Source: Mesobacillus boroniphilus
GTDB lineage: Bacteria; Bacillota; Bacilli; Bacillales; Cytobacillaceae
Length of the DNA: 64,000 nucleotides
Direction of reading: 5' to 3'
Assembly (NCBI RefSeq): GCF_018424685.1
Contig: NZ_QTKX01000001.1
Span: 2,294,001-2,358,000 of the forward strand
The position numbers and the translations under genes were made by a program. The notes under the pieces were generated by a model. It was given only the letters and a program-made list of their open reading frames with translations, was not told where the DNA came from and ran no database searches. Positions 20,292 through 29,201 of this stretch are shown here, one piece after another; the first letter of the stretch is position 1, and every line of letters begins with the position of its first letter.

Positions 20292-22049
20292 TTACTCCCC
20301 TTTCTTCTTGGAATAATCGCGCTTACGCGGTTGGATTAATGAAGTATCAACTTCTTCATAATGGAAAGCTGGCGCAGAGTTTGCATCAACAAACTTCGCC
20401 ATCGTTGTTTTCATGAATTCCTCATCATTACGATCCGGGAATTCTGGCTTATAGTGAGCCCCACGGCTTTCATTACGGTTATATGCACCAATAGTGATAA
20501 CACGTGCAAGCTGAAGCATGTTTTGAAGCTGGCGTGTGAACACAGCACCCTGGTTGCTCCATTTTGCAGTATCGTTGATATTGATATTCTTATAGCGCTC
20601 CATCAACTCGACGATCTTCTCGTCTGTTTTCAGAAGTCTATCATTGTAGCGAACAACTGTTACATTGTCAGTCATCCATTCGCCTAGCTCTTTGTGAAGG
20701 ACATATGCATTTTCTGTGCCATCGAGTGACATGACATTGTCCCACTTTTCCTGCTCCATCTTGACAGCATCATCAAACAGTACTGAAGAAATAGCATCTG
20801 AGCTCTTTTCCAGTCCGTTGATGTAACGGATTGCGTTTGGACCTGCTACCATTCCGCCATAGATTGCAGACAATAGTGAGTTAGCGCCAAGACGGTTCGC
20901 ACCGTGCTGTGAGTAATCAACTTCACCTGCGGCAAATAGACCAGGAATATTTGTCATTTGATCATAGTCAACCCATAGTCCACCCATAGAATAGTGAACA
21001 GCAGGGAATATTTTCATTGGTACTTTTCTCGGGTCATCGCCCATGAATTTCTCATAGATTTCAATGATACCGCCAAGCTTGATATCAAGCTCTTTAGGAT
21101 CCTTATGTGAAAGGTCAAGATAAACCATGTTCTCGCCGTTGATGCCAAGCTTCTGGCTTACGCACACATCGAAGATTTCACGTGTAGCGATATCACGAGG
21201 CACTAGGTTTCCATAAGCAGGATACTTCTCTTCAAGGAAATACCATGGCTTTCCATCTTTGTACGTCCAAACTCGTCCACCTTCACCGCGGGCAGATTCA
21301 CTCATCAGGCGGAGTTTATCATCCCCTGGGATGGCTGTAGGGTGAATCTGGATGAATTCACCGTTAGCATAATATCCTCCCTGCTGGTAAACGATCGCAG
21401 CAGCTGAACCCGTATTGATGACAGAGTTCGTTGTTTTACCGAAAATGATACCAGGGCCACCAGTTGCCATGATTACAGCATCAGCAGCAAATGATTTGAT
21501 TTCCATTGAAGTCAGGTTCTGTGCAACGACTCCGCGGCACACGCCCTCTTCATCCTTAATGATTCCAAGGAATTCCCATCCTTCGTACTTTGTGACCAAA
21601 CCAGCCACTTCATGACGGCGCACCTGCTCATCCAAAGCGTATAGAAGCTGCTGTCCAGTTGTCGCACCAGCAAATGCTGTACGGTGGTGCTGAGTACCTC
21701 CAAAGCGGCGGAAATCAAGCAAACCTTCTGGCGTACGGTTGAACATAACGCCCATACGGTCAAGAAGGTGGATGATTCCAGGTGCTGCTTCAGCCATAGC
21801 CTTTACAGGCGGCTGGTTTGCAAGGAAGTCACCGCCGTAAACTGTATCATCAAAGTGCTCCCATGGAGAGTCACCTTCACCTTTAGTATTTACTGCACCG
21901 TTGATTCCGCCCTGTGCACATACAGAGTGGGAACGTTTTACCGGCACAAGAGAAAACAGTTCAACAGGAGTTCCTGTTTCTGCAACTTTTATTGTAGCCA
22001 TTAAGCCAGCCAAACCGCCGCCGACTACGATAACCTTACCTTTACTCAT
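20292..22049 (-). CDS. sdhA: Succinate dehydrogenase flavoprotein subunit
   Basis: The catalytic FAD-binding subunit of complex II, oxidising succinate to fumarate on the inner face of the membrane. It has 585 residues. The Rossmann motif GGGLAGLMATIKVAE is at the N-terminus, and the flavin-linked histidine region is HSVCAQGGINGA. The active-site block GEGGRVWT and the C-terminal RNESRGAHYKPEFP are also present. The ribosome binding site is GGGAGTGAG before an ATG. Gene order sdhC-sdhA-sdhB is that of B. subtilis. Confidence 0.98.
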   Translation of the reverse strand: MSKGKVIVVGGGLAGLMATIKVAETGTPVELFSLVPVKRSHSVCAQGGINGAVNTKGEGDSPWEHFDDTVYGGDFLANQPPVKAMAEAAPGIIHLLDRMGVMFNRTPEGLLDFRRFGGTQHHRTAFAGATTGQQLLYALDEQVRRHEVAGLVTKYEGWEFLGIIKDEEGVCRGVVAQNLTSMEIKSFAADAVIMATGGPGIIFGKTTNSVINTGSAAAIVYQQGGYYANGEFIQIHPTAIPGDDKLRLMSESARGEGGRVWTYKDGKPWYFLEEKYPAYGNLVPRDIATREIFDVCVSQKLGINGENMVYLDLSHKDPKELDIKLGGIIEIYEKFMGDDPRKVPMKIFPAVHYSMGGLWVDYDQMTNIPGLFAAGEVDYSQHGANRLGANSLLSAIYGGMVAGPNAIRYINGLEKSSDAISSVLFDDAVKMEQEKWDNVMSLDGTENAYVLHKELGEWMTDNVTVVRYNDRLLKTDEKIVELMERYKNININDTAKWSNQGAVFTRQLQNMLQLARVITIGAYNRNESRGAHYKPEFPDRNDEEFMKTTMAKFVDANSAPAFHYEEVDTSLIQPRKRDYSKKKGE

Positions 22050-22146
22050 CGTGACTCACTCCCTTAAATCCAAGTCTGTCTTTCATATCCGATCAAAGTA
22101 AACCGTTTTCCAGTATAAGCTTCGGACAGAAGTCCTCGAAAAAGAC

Positions 22147-22755
22147 TTATACAAATGCCAGGATTGCGCGGACACCTACGATGGAAAGCGCAATGAAAAC
22201 TCCGATAGTGATATAAGTAGAAATCACTTGTGAACGAGGTGTTACAGTGATTCCCCAGCTTACGAAGAATGACCATAATCCGTTCGCAAAGTGGAAAGTA
22301 GTAGAAATAACACCAATTAAATAGAACCAAAGCATAAATGGAGTTGATAGTATCGTCTCCATCATCTGGAAGTTAACGTCTGCACCAAATGCTGCAGCAA
22401 TACGAGTTTCCCATACATGCCATGCTACGAAAATCAATGTGATGACACCAGACACACGCTGAAGCATGAACATCCAGTTCCTGAAATAGCCATATTGGCC
22501 TATATTGTTTTTAGCTGTAAAAGCAATATATAGACCGTAGATTGCATGGAATAATAATGGTAAGAAGATAATGAAAATTTCTAGAAAATACCTGAAAGGC
22601 AACTGCTCCATAAAATGTGCTGCGCTATTGAATGATTCTTCTCCCCCTGTAGCAAAATGGTTGACTACAAGGTGCTGCATAAGGAAAAGACCTACTGGAA
22701 TGACACCCAGCAATGAATGCAGCCTCCGCCAATAAAACTCTTGTCTACCTGCCAT
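22147..22755 (-). CDS. sdhC: Succinate dehydrogenase cytochrome b558 subunit
   Basis: The membrane anchor of complex II, 202 residues with five hydrophobic helices and several histidines positioned for two hemes b (for example in RRLHSLLG, MQHLVVNHF, FHAIYG and AWHVWE). It passes electrons to menaquinone. It is the first gene of the operon, preceded by a clear promoter and a leader of about 115 nt. A 97-nt spacer separates it from sdhA. Confidence 0.96.
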   Translation of the reverse strand: MAGRQEFYWRRLHSLLGVIPVGLFLMQHLVVNHFATGGEESFNSAAHFMEQLPFRYFLEIFIIFLPLLFHAIYGLYIAFTAKNNIGQYGYFRNWMFMLQRVSGVITLIFVAWHVWETRIAAAFGADVNFQMMETILSTPFMLWFYLIGVISTTFHFANGLWSFFVSWGITVTPRSQVISTYITIGVFIALSIVGVRAILAFV

Positions 22756-22879
22756 ATGTATACCCCCCTTGAAATTTGGCCGTGATGTTCAGGTTTGTCT
22801 CCCCATCCCTATTAACCTAACAGATTGATTCAACCCAACATCAAAAAATAAGCATTTCTTACAATTATGTGACATGTTC

Positions 22880-22908
22880 ATTTTACTCCCATCATAATAG
22901 AGCGTCAA
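22880..22908 (-). promoter_or_regulatory. Predicted sigma-A promoter of sdhCAB
   Basis: Minus-strand TTGACG (22908-22903) and TAAAAT (22885-22880) are 17 nt apart. The remainder of the 22756-23221 gap between the divergent sdhC and yslB genes is AT-rich. It also holds a TATAAT at about 23192 on the plus strand, suitable for yslB. Confidence 0.65.
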
Positions 22909-23221
22909 GAAAACGGATACATAAAAATGCTTATACAAATAAAATTTTTAAAATATATTGATATTGTAAAAATCCCTCTTTCTAATTATTCCAACGGGTT
23001 AAAGAGTATATTAAAATAATACTATTGCCTATTGGATACGCCTGATAAAAATTTCCCGATACAATAATTTTTGAATAACCAAGTTTCGGGTATGGTATAA
23101 ACATGGAAAAATTTTATAGAATTCCTTATGCCATGCAAAATTTAACAACTTTTTAATTTATGATCATAGGTTGTTTTCGCGGCAAATTGTTTATAATAGA
23201 GTGATAGAAAGAGGGGAGAAC

Positions 23222-23674
23222 ATGAGTGAAATAACAACTTCAGAGCAAAAAACGGAGAACCAGCCAATAGCTGTTTCCGAATTTGGGTATGAATTGGTCA
23301 GGGAAGTCCTTCTGCCAGAACTTCTCGGTAAAGATACATCAGAAATCTTGTACTGGGCTGGAAAACGCCTTGCCCGAAAGTTTCCATTAGCAACCCTTGA
23401 CGAAACCATCCAGTTTTTCCAGGATGCCAGTTGGGGCACATTAACCATCAAAGAAGAATCCCGAAAAGAAATGGTGCTTGAACTTAGCAGCGAGCTAATT
23501 TCCTCCCGACTGAAGAATAATCCAAACACCACATTCCAGCTAGAAGCAGGTTTCATTGCCCAGCAAATGGAACAACAGAAAAAAGTAACAGCTGAAGCCT
23601 TCGAACACCCCAATAAAAAATCATTGAAAATTTTGTTCACGATCAAATGGGATAAGAATGATTCGATTGAGTAG
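23222..23674 (+). CDS. yslB: YslB family protein (DUF2507)
   Basis: A 150-residue soluble protein matching B. subtilis YslB in length, position and sequence style (VREVLLPELLGKDTSEILYWAGKRLARKFP split over residues 22-51). The fold resembles small-molecule or 4-vinyl reductase-type ligand-binding proteins, but no function is established. The frame opens at 23171; the ATG at 23222 follows AGAGGGGAG and is preferred. It is divergent from sdhC and convergent with lysC. A hairpin GGGCACAGC / GCTGTGCCC follows at 23694-23719. Confidence 0.88.
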   Translation: MSEITTSEQKTENQPIAVSEFGYELVREVLLPELLGKDTSEILYWAGKRLARKFPLATLDETIQFFQDASWGTLTIKEESRKEMVLELSSELISSRLKNNPNTTFQLEAGFIAQQMEQQKKVTAEAFEHPNKKSLKILFTIKWDKNDSIE

Positions 23675-23800
23675 TAGTGTATAATGACAGGGGGGCACAG
23701 CGAAACCCTTGCTGTGCCCTTAAAAATTCTAGTTACTTTCCCTGTTTTTCTTATTTCCATTCCACAGTTGTCTCGTTTTCTCCCACATAATCCTATTGAA

Positions 23801-23888
23801 TGTGACGATAATTTTTTGCTTTTCCTTTTTATCTGCAAATTATTCGCTTTATTGTGACGATAATTCTTCGTTTCTCCTTTTATCCGTC
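23801..23888. repeat. Imperfect tandem repeat (52-nt spacing) between yslB and lysC
   Basis: TGTGACGATAATT occurs at 23801 and again at 23853. About 30 downstream bases remain similar, including the pyrimidine-rich part ending TTTTATC. The rest of the 23675-24003 gap holds the yslB hairpin and the lysC terminator. It is non-coding. Confidence 0.6.
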
Positions 23889-23956
23889 ATCATCATCACT
23901 AATGCGAGTATAAATCTCTAAGGATCTCATTTACGTTTACATATAAGTAATCATAA

Positions 23957-23989
23957 AAGCTTTCCCGATAGCTCACACCAGGAAAGCTT
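23957..23989 (-). terminator. Terminator after lysC
   Basis: AAGCTTTCC (23957-23965) and GGAAAGCTT (23981-23989) pair, with a short T run on the minus strand. It lies 14 nt past the lysC stop codon. Confidence 0.75.
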
Positions 23990-24003
23990 CTTCAGCGACT
24001 CTC

Positions 24004-24501
24004 TTAATTCGTCTTAACAGCTTCGGAGTAAAGCTCAAATGCTTCGTGGAGTGATTCTACTGCGTTTACCATTTGTTTTTCCTCAACAACGGTTGAAACC
24101 TTAATTTCAGATGTGCTTACCATCTTCACCTGGACTCCGTTTCCTTCAAGTACTTCAAACATCTTGGCAGCAACACCTGGATTTGAAACCATGCCTGAAC
24201 CCACAATTGATACCTTTGCCAGGCCGGTTTCGGATTCGACCGCTTGATAGTTTAATGATTCTTTATTTCGTTCTAATACATCCAGTGTCTCTGGCAGATC
24301 GTTGCTCTTGATTGAGAAGGATATATTGGCAGTACCTGCCTCTGTTCTGCTCTGGACGATGATATCAACATTGATGTGGTTCTGGGCAAGTGTTGTGAAT
24401 ATAGTTGAAAGTCCTTTTAATGAAGTGCTTACTCCAAGGACTGATACTCTCGTGATTTGGTCTTCAAACGCAACTCCGCGTACGATTAGATTCTGTTCCA
24501 T
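24004..24501 (-). CDS. Internal in-frame start for the aspartokinase beta subunit
   Basis: Inside lysC, GAGGAGGAGAATGAA is followed by an ATG at 24501 in the same frame. It would give a 165-residue protein starting MEQNLIVRG and covering only the ACT domains. B. subtilis lysC is known to make such a beta subunit from an internal start. The strong internal ribosome binding site here supports the same arrangement. Confidence 0.8.
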   Translation of the reverse strand: MEQNLIVRGVAFEDQITRVSVLGVSTSLKGLSTIFTTLAQNHINVDIIVQSRTEAGTANISFSIKSNDLPETLDVLERNKESLNYQAVESETGLAKVSIVGSGMVSNPGVAAKMFEVLEGNGVQVKMVSTSEIKVSTVVEEKQMVNAVESLHEAFELYSEAVKTN

Positions 24502-25236
24502 TTCATTCTCCTCCTCGATGGTCGTGCCTCTTTCTTTTTCCATGCTGGATCTTACTTCAAGTGGCAATCCATAGTTCTTTGCGAATTCCACCGCACGCGG
24601 GTGGAGCACACCTGCCCCCAGGTTTGCCAGCTCAAGCATTTCATCATAGGAAACACTCAGCAATTTCCTCGCGCTTTTCACATATCTTGGATCGGTCGTG
24701 AATACGCCCGTCACATCGGTATAGATATCGCATTTATCAGCCTTCAAAGCCGCTGCAAGTGCTACTGCCGTTGTATCTGACCCGCCGCGTCCAAGTGTGG
24801 TGATTTCTCCATCATCAGTAACTCCCTGGAATCCCGCGACAATGACCACTTTTCCACTCTCTAAATCGTTGGCAATCCTGTCCGTCTCTATATCGACAAT
24901 CCGGGCATTCCCGTGGACAGCTTCCGTTTTGATTCCAGCCTGCCAGCCTGTGTAGGAAACAGCCTCAATCCCATTTTGCGCCAATGCCATGGAGAAAAGA
25001 GCAATTGTAATTTGCTCTCCCGTTGTCAAAAGCATATCCATCTCTCTCTTTGATGGCGCGCTCGAAATATCATTCGCCATGTCGACAAGATGGTCCGTCG
25101 TTTTGCCCATTGCTGATACGACAACCACGACATTGTTGCCGTTCTGCAGTTCTTCCGCTGTCCTGCTGGCAGCATTCCTGATCCTTTCAACGTTGCCAAC
25201 TGATGTTCCACCAAATTTCTGTACAATCAATCCCAT
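24004..25236 (-). CDS. lysC: Aspartokinase (lysine-sensitive type)
   Basis: Phosphorylates aspartate, the entry to lysine, methionine and threonine synthesis and to the diaminopimelate and dipicolinate branch. The 410-residue alpha chain starts MGLIVQKFGGTSVGN after AGGGGAA. The upstream frame to 25299 is not needed. Other blocks are GFQGVTDDGEITTLGRGGSDTTAV split over the nucleotide site and two C-terminal ACT domains. The upstream lysine riboswitch identifies it as the lysine-controlled isoenzyme, like aspartokinase II of B. subtilis. Confidence 0.97.
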   Translation of the reverse strand: MGLIVQKFGGTSVGNVERIRNAASRTAEELQNGNNVVVVVSAMGKTTDHLVDMANDISSAPSKREMDMLLTTGEQITIALFSMALAQNGIEAVSYTGWQAGIKTEAVHGNARIVDIETDRIANDLESGKVVIVAGFQGVTDDGEITTLGRGGSDTTAVALAAALKADKCDIYTDVTGVFTTDPRYVKSARKLLSVSYDEMLELANLGAGVLHPRAVEFAKNYGLPLEVRSSMEKERGTTIEEENEMEQNLIVRGVAFEDQITRVSVLGVSTSLKGLSTIFTTLAQNHINVDIIVQSRTEAGTANISFSIKSNDLPETLDVLERNKESLNYQAVESETGLAKVSIVGSGMVSNPGVAAKMFEVLEGNGVQVKMVSTSEIKVSTVVEEKQMVNAVESLHEAFELYSEAVKTN

Positions 25237-25344
25237 ACGTTTCCCCTGCCTCTTCATTCTGTATTTTGCCTCTATTTGAGTTTCATTGCTACTACGCATA
25301 TGTATCTTTCCCTAGAGCCTTCAAAGATTTACATGTATAAAAAA

Positions 25345-25590
25345 GCCCTAAAAACAGAAAAAGCAATGAGAGTGTCTCCCATTGCTTGATAAACGTGTAT
25401 AAACGCTGCAACATGAGATAGCACTCCAAGATGGCAATCTTGACAATCCAGCGTTTATTCAACGAAGGACCAGCGAGAAAATGGATAGGCATTTCCCCAC
25501 TTCGGCAAACATCCCCTTTCAAAGCCCTTCGCTGAATCCTACAATTCTCCAGGCCTTTACTCTTGAAGTTCGCACCTCTATCTTCACTTT
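25345..25590 (-). promoter_or_regulatory. Lysine riboswitch (L box) controlling lysC
   Basis: Minus-strand signatures of the lysine aptamer are present in order: AGAGGTGCGAACTTCAAGAG (25579-25560), GGGGATGTTTGCCGAAGTG, and GGAGTGCTATCTC near the 3' end (25428-25416). A terminator stem AAGCAATG / CATTGCTT with a T run follows (about 25359-25388). Lysine binding should cause early termination. An extended -10 (TGCTATAAT) lies just upstream, near 25630. Confidence 0.93.
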
Positions 25591-25659
25591 AATGCTCTAA
25601 AGTGATAGCTATATGAAATTTTTTTATCATTATAGCACACAAAAAAATAGAATGCTACA

Positions 25660-27432
25660 TTAATTCTGTAATTTCTGATATAGTTCCTCCGCAACATTGG
25701 CTGGAAGGCCGGCAGCGGTCAACTCTTCCACTGAGGCTTCCCGCATTTTTTTCACCGATCCAAAATGCTTCAGCAAAACTTTCTTGCGCTTTTCGCCAAT
25801 GCCAGGAATATCATCGAGCAGTGACTGAAAGGCACTTTTGCCCCTTAACTGGCGATGGAAGGTAATCGCGAACCGATGCACTTCATCCTGGATTCTTTGC
25901 AATAGGTAAAACTCCTGGCTGTTCCGCGGCAGTTCGATCACCTGCAAAGGATTACCATATAATAGCTGGGATGTCCTGTGTTTATCATCCTTAGCCAGGC
26001 CGGCAATCGGAATATCCAGTCCAAGTTCATTCTCCAGGACATCACGCGCGGACTCGATATGTCCTTTTCCGCCATCAATGATAATCAAGTCTGGCAGTGG
26101 CAAGCCTTCTTTCAAGACACGTGAATACCTGCGCCTTACGACTTCTCTCATTGATTCATAATCATCCGGGCCTTTGACCGATTTGATCTTGTATTTGCGG
26201 TATTCCCTTTTTTCAGGCTTGCCGTCGATAAAAACAATCATTGCCGAAACCGGGTCTGTCCCCTGGATATTGGAGTTATCGAAAGATTCAATCCGATGAG
26301 GTGTGTAAATGCCCATCTGCTCGCCAAGGTTTTCAACAGCTTTAATCGTCCGTTCCTCATCGCGCTCAATTAACGAAAACTTTTCTTTTAGAGCGATACC
26401 GGCATTCTTGGACGCCAAATGGACAAGTTCTTTTTTCTTGCCGCGCTGTGGCTTTAGGACTTTCACGCCAAGCAGTCCTTCAGCCATTTCGAGGTCCACG
26501 CCTTCTGGCACCAATACTTCCCTTGGCTTAAAATGCTCATTTTTCGAGTAAAATTGCCCCAGGTATGTCAGGATATCTTCTTCCGGTTCATTGTGAATCG
26601 GGAACATCGAAACCTCGCGCTCAATCAGTTTGCCCTGGCGGATGAAGAATACCTGCACGCACATCCATCCCTTATCGACAGCATAGCCAAACACATCCCG
26701 GTCGGTAAAATCCGTCGTTGTCATCTTCTGCTTTTCCATTGTTGCCTCGATATGGGCAATCTTATCGCGAAATTCCTTTGCCCGTTCAAAATCCAATTCC
26801 TCGGCAGCCCCAGCCATTTTCTCCGTTAAATCTTCCTTTATGTCCTTATAGCCTCCATTCAGGAAGCGCGAGATTTCATCCGTAATCTGTTTATACTCTT
26901 CCTTGCTGACATCCTTGACACAAGGAGCAAGGCACTGTCCCAGATGATAATAAAGGCAAACACGGTCAGGTAGCGTCGAGCATTTCCGGAGCGGATAGAT
27001 CCTGTCCAGCAGTTTCTTCGTTTCATTCGCCGCTTGGACATTCGGGTACGGCCCAAAATATTTGCCGCTATCCTTCTTTACCTTTCTCGTAATGATCAGC
27101 TTTGGATGCCGTTCTGCAGTCAGCTTGATGAACGGATACGATTTATCATCCTTGAGCATGATATTATATTTTGGGTCATATTTCTTGATCAGGTTGATTT
27201 CAAGAAGCAGTGCTTCCATATCGGAGGAGGTGACGATATACTCAAAATCCTCAATTTCATTTACAAGACGCAGCGTTTTTCCGTCATGCGATCCTGTAAA
27301 ATAAGAGCGCACCCTGTTCTTCAATACCTTGGCTTTCCCTACGTAAATGATGGTCCCCTGTCTGTCCTTCATTAAATAACATCCTGGCTGCGCAGGAAGA
27401 ATAGCAAGCTTATTCTTGATCTGCTCGTTCAT
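25660..27432 (-). CDS. uvrC: Excinuclease ABC subunit C
   Basis: Makes both incisions in nucleotide excision repair with UvrAB. Domains in order are the GIY-YIG nuclease ([19 protein letters not shown] in two parts, residues 17-36), a UVR coiled-coil near residue 205 ([14 protein letters not shown]), the RNase H-like nuclease with DNSNIQG and [11 protein letters not shown], and a C-terminal helix-hairpin-helix ([17 protein letters not shown]). The frame opens with a GTG inside the ribosome binding site. The ATG at 27432, 6 nt after AGGAGGTG, gives 590 residues. It lies 15 nt after the membrane protein gene. Confidence 0.97.
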   Translation of the reverse strand: MNEQIKNKLAILPAQPGCYLMKDRQGTIIYVGKAKVLKNRVRSYFTGSHDGKTLRLVNEIEDFEYIVTSSDMEALLLEINLIKKYDPKYNIMLKDDKSYPFIKLTAERHPKLIITRKVKKDSGKYFGPYPNVQAANETKKLLDRIYPLRKCSTLPDRVCLYYHLGQCLAPCVKDVSKEEYKQITDEISRFLNGGYKDIKEDLTEKMAGAAEELDFERAKEFRDKIAHIEATMEKQKMTTTDFTDRDVFGYAVDKGWMCVQVFFIRQGKLIEREVSMFPIHNEPEEDILTYLGQFYSKNEHFKPREVLVPEGVDLEMAEGLLGVKVLKPQRGKKKELVHLASKNAGIALKEKFSLIERDEERTIKAVENLGEQMGIYTPHRIESFDNSNIQGTDPVSAMIVFIDGKPEKREYRKYKIKSVKGPDDYESMREVVRRRYSRVLKEGLPLPDLIIIDGGKGHIESARDVLENELGLDIPIAGLAKDDKHRTSQLLYGNPLQVIELPRNSQEFYLLQRIQDEVHRFAITFHRQLRGKSAFQSLLDDIPGIGEKRKKVLLKHFGSVKKMREASVEELTAAGLPANVAEELYQKLQN

Positions 27433-27447
27433 GCCATTCACCTCCTG

Positions 27448-28932
27448 TTACGGTGTCCATTTATATAAAATAATCTCGTGATAGACTGGATCAAAAATTT
27501 TATCTGATGCAAAAGTATTTACTTTCTCAAGCTTCCCGTCAAGATTAATCCCCTGAGAGCGGAAGCCTTCAACAACACTGTCTGTTAAATAAACTGTCTT
27601 ACCTTTATATAACCCCTGATCGTGCAGGAAAATCCTATAGGTATAGATTCGTTTATGTGGGTAAGGCATCTTCAGATACTGAAGCACTCTGGTTTCTTCC
27701 CATGTATACAAAACGAAGTCCTCTGGCTGCTCCTCAAGATAGTGTGCAAGCTGGTAAACGGCCGGCTCGATTACAGCCTGTTTTTGTATATAAATTGAAG
27801 AAATAATTGCCTGGGCGATGATAACCCCTATTACCAAAAAGCTCGCATACACCCCTGCCCTTTTTTTAAAATAGACAGTCAGGCCAAGAAAGACCAGCAA
27901 TAGCGCTAATGGCAGTATATGCCTCGGTTTTTCAATATTCTGGGCAAAAAGTGCCCAGACCCCGTAGGCGAGCAACAGCAATGCGCCCAGATGAAAGCTG
28001 TTTTCCTTATAAATTTTACTTTTAGACGACGGCAAAAAAATAAATATGCCAATAACTATATATAATACCATCAAAACAGTTGTTCGTGAAAAGATTCCCC
28101 ACCACAAAATGTTGGTAAACAAGAATGTTTTCAGCCTTGCCCAACTAGACAGTTCATTCGAGACCGAAGTGCCTCCCCATTCCTGAAAATGCCCTCCGGT
28201 AAATCCAAAAGCAAGCTCCAGAAAATTAACGAGACCACCTTCAGAAATAATCAGCCCTCCAACCCAGATTGACTGAAACAATGCAGCAATGACCACATAT
28301 TTAAAAACACCTGTCAAAGAAAGCTCATGTTTTGCCCATTTTCTATATAATAGATAAACGAGCCCGATTCCCATCGAAATGTAGCTCAACCTTATTCCTA
28401 ATAGGACACTGAACAAAAATAGCGGCAACAGCATCCATTTCCCTGATGGCCTCGACTCTGCTGCCGCGATACTCCAGAAATACCACCAAAAAGCAGCAAG
28501 TGCAGCCCCCTCCGACATCGGCTGGTTGACTATGATCAACGGATAACTAGCAGTATAAATTGCCGCTGCAATTAGAATGGCATTCGGCCTGCTAACAATT
28601 CTTGACCCAAGTAGATACACAGGCAGGATTGAACTGGCATACACTAAAACATTAAATAGAACCAGGGCCTGATTTGGTGTCTGCACAAGGAGTTCTGTTA
28701 GCAATCCCCCTACAATAAAAAACGGATAGCCAGGGAAATGCGGCTGCATCGCACGCAGGTCATACCTGTCCATTGCCAGGGTAAAGTCGACTTGATCCCA
28801 CGAGAATACGAATGGATTAAGTGAATTCAACTGGATTATGAAAATGTAAAGGACTGCAAGCGTACTAAGTCCAAGAATGATTACTCTGTTCATTTTTTCT
28901 AAATTCAACATTTTACACCAACTAACTTCCAC
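27448..28932 (-). CDS. Multi-spanning membrane protein, probable GT-C type glycosyltransferase
   Basis: A polytopic protein of about 490 residues with roughly ten hydrophobic segments and a soluble C-terminal part. After the first helix, an extracellular loop holds FSWDQVDFTLAMDRYD and HFPGYPF. This resembles the acidic first loop of the PMT/ArnT GT-C enzymes, which use polyprenyl-phosphate sugars. Its sugar and acceptor are unknown. The start is uncertain (28932, 28911 or 28893) because no strong ribosome binding site is visible. It sits 15 nt before uvrC and may be co-transcribed with it. It might use a donor made by the GT2 enzyme at 31 kb. Confidence 0.7.
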   Translation of the reverse strand: MEVSWCKMLNLEKMNRVIILGLSTLAVLYIFIIQLNSLNPFVFSWDQVDFTLAMDRYDLRAMQPHFPGYPFFIVGGLLTELLVQTPNQALVLFNVLVYASSILPVYLLGSRIVSRPNAILIAAAIYTASYPLIIVNQPMSEGAALAAFWWYFWSIAAAESRPSGKWMLLPLFLFSVLLGIRLSYISMGIGLVYLLYRKWAKHELSLTGVFKYVVIAALFQSIWVGGLIISEGGLVNFLELAFGFTGGHFQEWGGTSVSNELSSWARLKTFLFTNILWWGIFSRTTVLMVLYIVIGIFIFLPSSKSKIYKENSFHLGALLLLAYGVWALFAQNIEKPRHILPLALLLVFLGLTVYFKKRAGVYASFLVIGVIIAQAIISSIYIQKQAVIEPAVYQLAHYLEEQPEDFVLYTWEETRVLQYLKMPYPHKRIYTYRIFLHDQGLYKGKTVYLTDSVVEGFRSQGINLDGKLEKVNTFASDKIFDPVYHEIILYKWTP

Positions 28933-28950
28933 CGAGAATCGTTTTTACGT

Positions 28951-29059
28951 ACGCTATTTTCGTAAACTTTGTTGCTTTTACCCCCAAAGTAAAAACCGAA
29001 TATGGGTTTTTACGATTATCTACGCATTTCCAGTACGGAAGCATCTTCGAAAAGAGCCC
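28951..29059. repeat. MITE-like element, family R2, copy 2
   Basis: The right end CGAAAAGAGCCC (29048-29059) and the imperfect left end CGCTATTTTCG (28952-28962) match the ends of the element at 8897-8974, in the opposite orientation. The inner TTTTCGTAAACTT is also shared. It lies between the FTR1 terminator and the GT-C gene and encodes nothing convincing. Confidence 0.6.
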
Positions 29060-29134
29060 GACACCTCTAAGAATTCGAATCACTGTATGTGTTCGGAAAG
29101 CAACAATCAATACAAAAACAACCTTTAAGTATGA

Positions 29135-29165
29135 AAAAAGTACAAGGAGATTCCCTGTACTTTTT
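29135..29165 (-). terminator. Terminator of the FTR1 iron permease operon
   Basis: AAAAAGTACA (29135-29144) pairs with TGTACTTTTT (29156-29165). A T-rich tail is present on the minus strand. It lies 36 nt past the permease stop. Confidence 0.8.
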
Positions 29166-29201
29166 CTGGAGAGAGGATCGTAAAGCCTCAAATAAAATTG
29201 A

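Noticed and set aside
25292..25522. Open frame of 76 codons upstream of lysC
   Set aside because: It lies within the lysine riboswitch and its terminator and has no protein-like features.
28922..29191. Open frame of 89 codons upstream of the GT-C gene
   Set aside because: It spans the palindromic element R2 and the FTR1 terminator, with no ribosome binding site or recognisable domain.
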